From assembly GCF_006539885.1 (NCBI RefSeq), contig NZ_BJNW01000007.1, forward strand, positions 1-64,000: a stretch of DNA of 64,000 nucleotides, in the 5' to 3' direction. The notes under the pieces were generated by a model. It worked only from the letters and a program-made list of their open reading frames with translations, was not told where the DNA came from and made no database searches. Positions 61,727-64,000 of the stretch are shown here, in pieces; position 1 is the stretch's first letter; the number at the start of each line of letters is the position of its first letter. The position numbers and the translations under genes were made by a program. This stretch comes from Kocuria varians (GTDB lineage Bacteria; Actinomycetota; Actinomycetes; Actinomycetales; Micrococcaceae).

Positions 61727-63811
61727 TCAGGAGAGCTCGGCCTGCAGGATGTCGAGCACCCGGATCAGGTGCAGGTGCGCCCCGGTCTGCGGGAAGTTCC
61801 CGGTGGCCCGGTGCTGGGAGGGGGAGTAGGTGGCGGCGAGCAGCCCCAGTTCGTTGGCGGTGCCGAGCACGAGGTCCGTGAGCCGCACGGCCTCCCGGGT
61901 GTGCCCGCACATGGCCAGCTGCTCGGCGAGCTGCAGCGTCGCGGAGGTGGACGGCGCGGACTGGCCGGTGAAGCCGTCCTGGCCGATCGAGGAGGCGAAG
62001 GCCTCGGCGTCGTCCAGGTCCGTGAGCTGCGGCAGGTTGCGGTAGCGGTGCAGCAGCCCGGAGCGGTCCGTGAGCTCCGTGCGGATGCGCTTCACGGTGC
62101 CGAGCATGCGCTCGTCGTCGTAGGCCACGAAGCCCACCGTGGGCAGCTGCAGCAGGGAGGCGTCCACGTCCGTGGAGCCGTAGTACTGCACGAACGAGCC
62201 GACCTGCGGGTCGTAGCCGCTGGTCCAGATCTCGTGCGCGAGCTGGTCCCGGTGCTCCTCCCAGGTCTCCACGTCCCCGGGCAGGCCGTGGATGCGCACG
62301 GCGTCCACGCCGGCCTGCATGGCGGCCCACATCATCACGCGCGAGTGCGTGTAGTACTGGGGCTCACCGCGCATCTCCCAGATGCCCTGGTCCTTCTCTT
62401 CGTAGTTGGCGACGACGGCGCGCAGCAGCGCCTGCTGCAGCGGCCAGGACAGGTGGTCCTCCTGCACCCCGCGCCGGCGCAGCATCTCGAAGACCCGCAG
62501 CACGTGCCCGGCCACGTCCGACTGGTAGTGCAGACCGGAGGAGTTGCCGTCGCGCACCGGCCGCGAGCGCTCGTAGCCGGGCAGGTCCACGAGCCGCTCC
62601 CGGATCTGCCCGGAGCCGTCCAGGGTGTAGACGTTCGAGGGGTTGTTGACGTCCCCGGCGACCGCACGCAGCAGCCAGTTGCGCAGCTGGGCGGCCTCGC
62701 GGTCGTGCCCGTGGTCGAGCATGACCTCCAGCCCCAGGGCGGCGTCCCGGGGCCACGCGTGACGGTGGTCCCAGGTGCGGTCCCCGCCGAGCACCTCCGG
62801 CAGCGAGGTGGTGTCCGCGGCGATCAGACCGCCCGTGGCCTGGTGCATCAGCCCCCGGACCACGAGCAGGCTGCGGCGGATGATCTCCGCGGGGGTGTCC
62901 TGGGTCGCGGAGAAGGTGAGCTCGCGCGCGGAGGCGGTGCCCGGCGTCGTCGGCTCCCCCTGCCCGCCGGCCACGGCGTCCAGGCGGCCGGTGGCGACGC
63001 CGCCCGCGGCGCCTCCCACGGGCACCGCGCCGGTCCCGGTGAGGTCCGTGCTCTCCGCGGAAGTGGGATCCGTGAGGGGGTCGTACGGCTCGTAGAGGTC
63101 CGTCCACTCCTGCCAGACGTTCAGGGTGGTGGTCAGCGTCTCGTTGACGTCCACCGCCTCCGGGGGAACCCCGTGGGAGGGGAACCACGTGAGGGTGAAG
63201 TCCCGGGTCTGGCCCGCGGCCACCTTGAACGAGCCCGCGTGACGGCGCTTCGCGGGGTCCGGGTCCGCCTCCGGGAGGGGGTCGCCGTGGAAGACCACCG
63301 AGTCCGGCCCGGCCATGCCCACCAGCACGGACTCTGCGGCGGCACCGGACTCCTCGGCGTCCTCCTCGAGCATCTCGAAGCGGGTCAGCCACGGCACCGA
63401 CGAGCCGTAGTTGAAGCGCAGGCGCAGGTCCTGGAACATCTCCACCTCGCCGGTGAGACCCTCCACCCGGCGGATCAGCTCCGTGCGGGAGGTCAGCGGC
63501 ATGAAGTCGGTGACACGCACCGTGCCGGTGTCCGTGATCCACACCGTGTGCAGCACGAAGGTGCTCTCCGCGTAGAACCGTTCCACGGTGGTGACCCCGG
63601 GCAGGGACATGTCCACCTGGGCGTCGTCGTCCACCGCGCAGGCCGGCGCCAGCAGCCACCGGCCGTGGTCCGGGGAACCCAGCAGGGCCGCGAACAGCGC
63701 CGGGGAGTCGAAGCGCGGGACGCACCACCAGTCCACGGAGCCGTAGCGCGAGACCAGCGGCCCGCTGCGCATGTTCGACAGCAGGGCGTAGTCCTCGATC
63801 TTGGAAGCCAT
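61727..63811 (-). CDS. glycoside hydrolase family 15 (glucoamylase/trehalase-like)
   Basis: 694 residues from ATG 63811. Family layout is SKIEDYALLSNMRSGPLVSRYGSVDWWCVPRFDSPALFAALLG (partly quoted), typical of the cytoplasmic actinobacterial GH15 trehalases and glucoamylases. An N-terminal beta-sandwich comes before the (alpha/alpha)6 barrel. The barrel holds DRTWDHRHAWPRDAAL, WEMRGEPQYYTHSRVMMWAAM and, near the C-terminus, FVAYDDERM. It releases glucose from alpha-glucan ends or from trehalose. A GGVATGRLDAV-rich insertion before the barrel is low-complexity. Confidence 0.9.
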   Translation of the reverse strand: MASKIEDYALLSNMRSGPLVSRYGSVDWWCVPRFDSPALFAALLGSPDHGRWLLAPACAVDDDAQVDMSLPGVTTVERFYAESTFVLHTVWITDTGTVRVTDFMPLTSRTELIRRVEGLTGEVEMFQDLRLRFNYGSSVPWLTRFEMLEEDAEESGAAAESVLVGMAGPDSVVFHGDPLPEADPDPAKRRHAGSFKVAAGQTRDFTLTWFPSHGVPPEAVDVNETLTTTLNVWQEWTDLYEPYDPLTDPTSAESTDLTGTGAVPVGGAAGGVATGRLDAVAGGQGEPTTPGTASARELTFSATQDTPAEIIRRSLLVVRGLMHQATGGLIAADTTSLPEVLGGDRTWDHRHAWPRDAALGLEVMLDHGHDREAAQLRNWLLRAVAGDVNNPSNVYTLDGSGQIRERLVDLPGYERSRPVRDGNSSGLHYQSDVAGHVLRVFEMLRRRGVQEDHLSWPLQQALLRAVVANYEEKDQGIWEMRGEPQYYTHSRVMMWAAMQAGVDAVRIHGLPGDVETWEEHRDQLAHEIWTSGYDPQVGSFVQYYGSTDVDASLLQLPTVGFVAYDDERMLGTVKRIRTELTDRSGLLHRYRNLPQLTDLDDAEAFASSIGQDGFTGQSAPSTSATLQLAEQLAMCGHTREAVRLTDLVLGTANELGLLAATYSPSQHRATGNFPQTGAHLHLIRVLDILQAELS

Positions 63812-63972
63812 GCCCCCAGAATTCCACAAACGCCGCAGCGCCTCACCCCGCGCAGACCCCTCGCCGGGAACTGCTGGCCGTTCGGCCAGGACACCGCCCG
63901 CGCGCCATCGATAGCCTGGGCAGGACCTGGGCGTCCCTCCGGACCCTCGACCACCCCACGAGAAAGGCACCC

Positions 63973-64000
63973 ATGAGCATCCCCCAGCAGTACGAGCCCC
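63973..64000 (+). CDS. start of a gene cut by the window end
   Basis: ATG 63973 with GAAAGG upstream opens MSIPQQYEP and runs off the window. A TAGCCT -10-like box is at 63909-63914. It is divergent to the GH15 gene. The product cannot be named from nine residues. Confidence 0.5.

Overview
The window is high-GC DNA (about 70% G+C by eye) with actinobacterial gene content and style: GTG and TTG starts, leaderless TAnnnT promoters, the tRNA order Glu-Asp-Phe, a TipAS-type MerR regulator, an FprA-type ferredoxin reductase, bifunctional PutA and a TOBE-regulated molybdate cluster. It looks like chromosomal core from a Micrococcaceae member, most likely Kocuria-like. That assignment is inference. 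No phage, plasmid, CRISPR array or transposase is visible.

Layout. 0-9 kb: LysR regulator, SpoU methyltransferase, pyrE, tdk, a decayed deiminase gene, a quinone oxidoreductase, an SDR dehydrogenase, an acyl-CoA synthetase and a luciferase-like oxidoreductase. 9-16.7 kb: small accessory genes (PH-domain protein, VOC plus TipAS-like MerR, a frameshifted GNAT, SdpI-like protein, PAP2-like protein plus ABM, an ABC exporter pair and an Abi-type abortive-infection gene), interspersed with five copies of a palindromic repeat. 16.7-19.5 kb: a compact molybdate operon (regulator, ModA, fused ModB-ModC). 19.9-30.4 kb: enoyl-CoA hydratase, nadE, nhaA, a TPP riboswitch driving an SDR plus FMN-monooxygenase pair, cardiolipin synthase, exonuclease III, a conserved unknown, and a DUF559-like gene bracketed by inverted repeats. 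30.7-44.8 kb: alpha-glucosidase, lipoprotein, three tRNAs, universal stress protein, aldonolactone oxidase, FprA, a purine permease, a spermidine-synthase-like protein, a thiamine-binding protein, pta and ackA. 44.8-64 kb: a small secreted protein between direct repeats, a purine phosphoribosyltransferase divergent from an NCS2 permease, an ABC-class ATPase, three consecutive broken genes (MFS, HAD, esterase), a membrane-tail protein, a UvrA-like ATPase, a VWA protein, putA, a GH15 glucoamylase/trehalase-like enzyme and the first codons of another gene.

Together these cover nucleotide salvage, acetate metabolism, proline catabolism, molybdate uptake, alpha-glucan use and redox housekeeping. 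The unusual content lies mainly between genes. Three families of intergenic palindromes recur (seven, two and five copies), some bracketing single genes. A short motif, GACGACGACGCCGC, recurs in both orientations, in hairpins and inside unstructured protein linkers in several reading frames, which points to selection or spread at the nucleotide level. The TPP-riboswitch-controlled SDR plus NtaA-type monooxygenase pair is the best candidate for an uncharacterised metabolic function.
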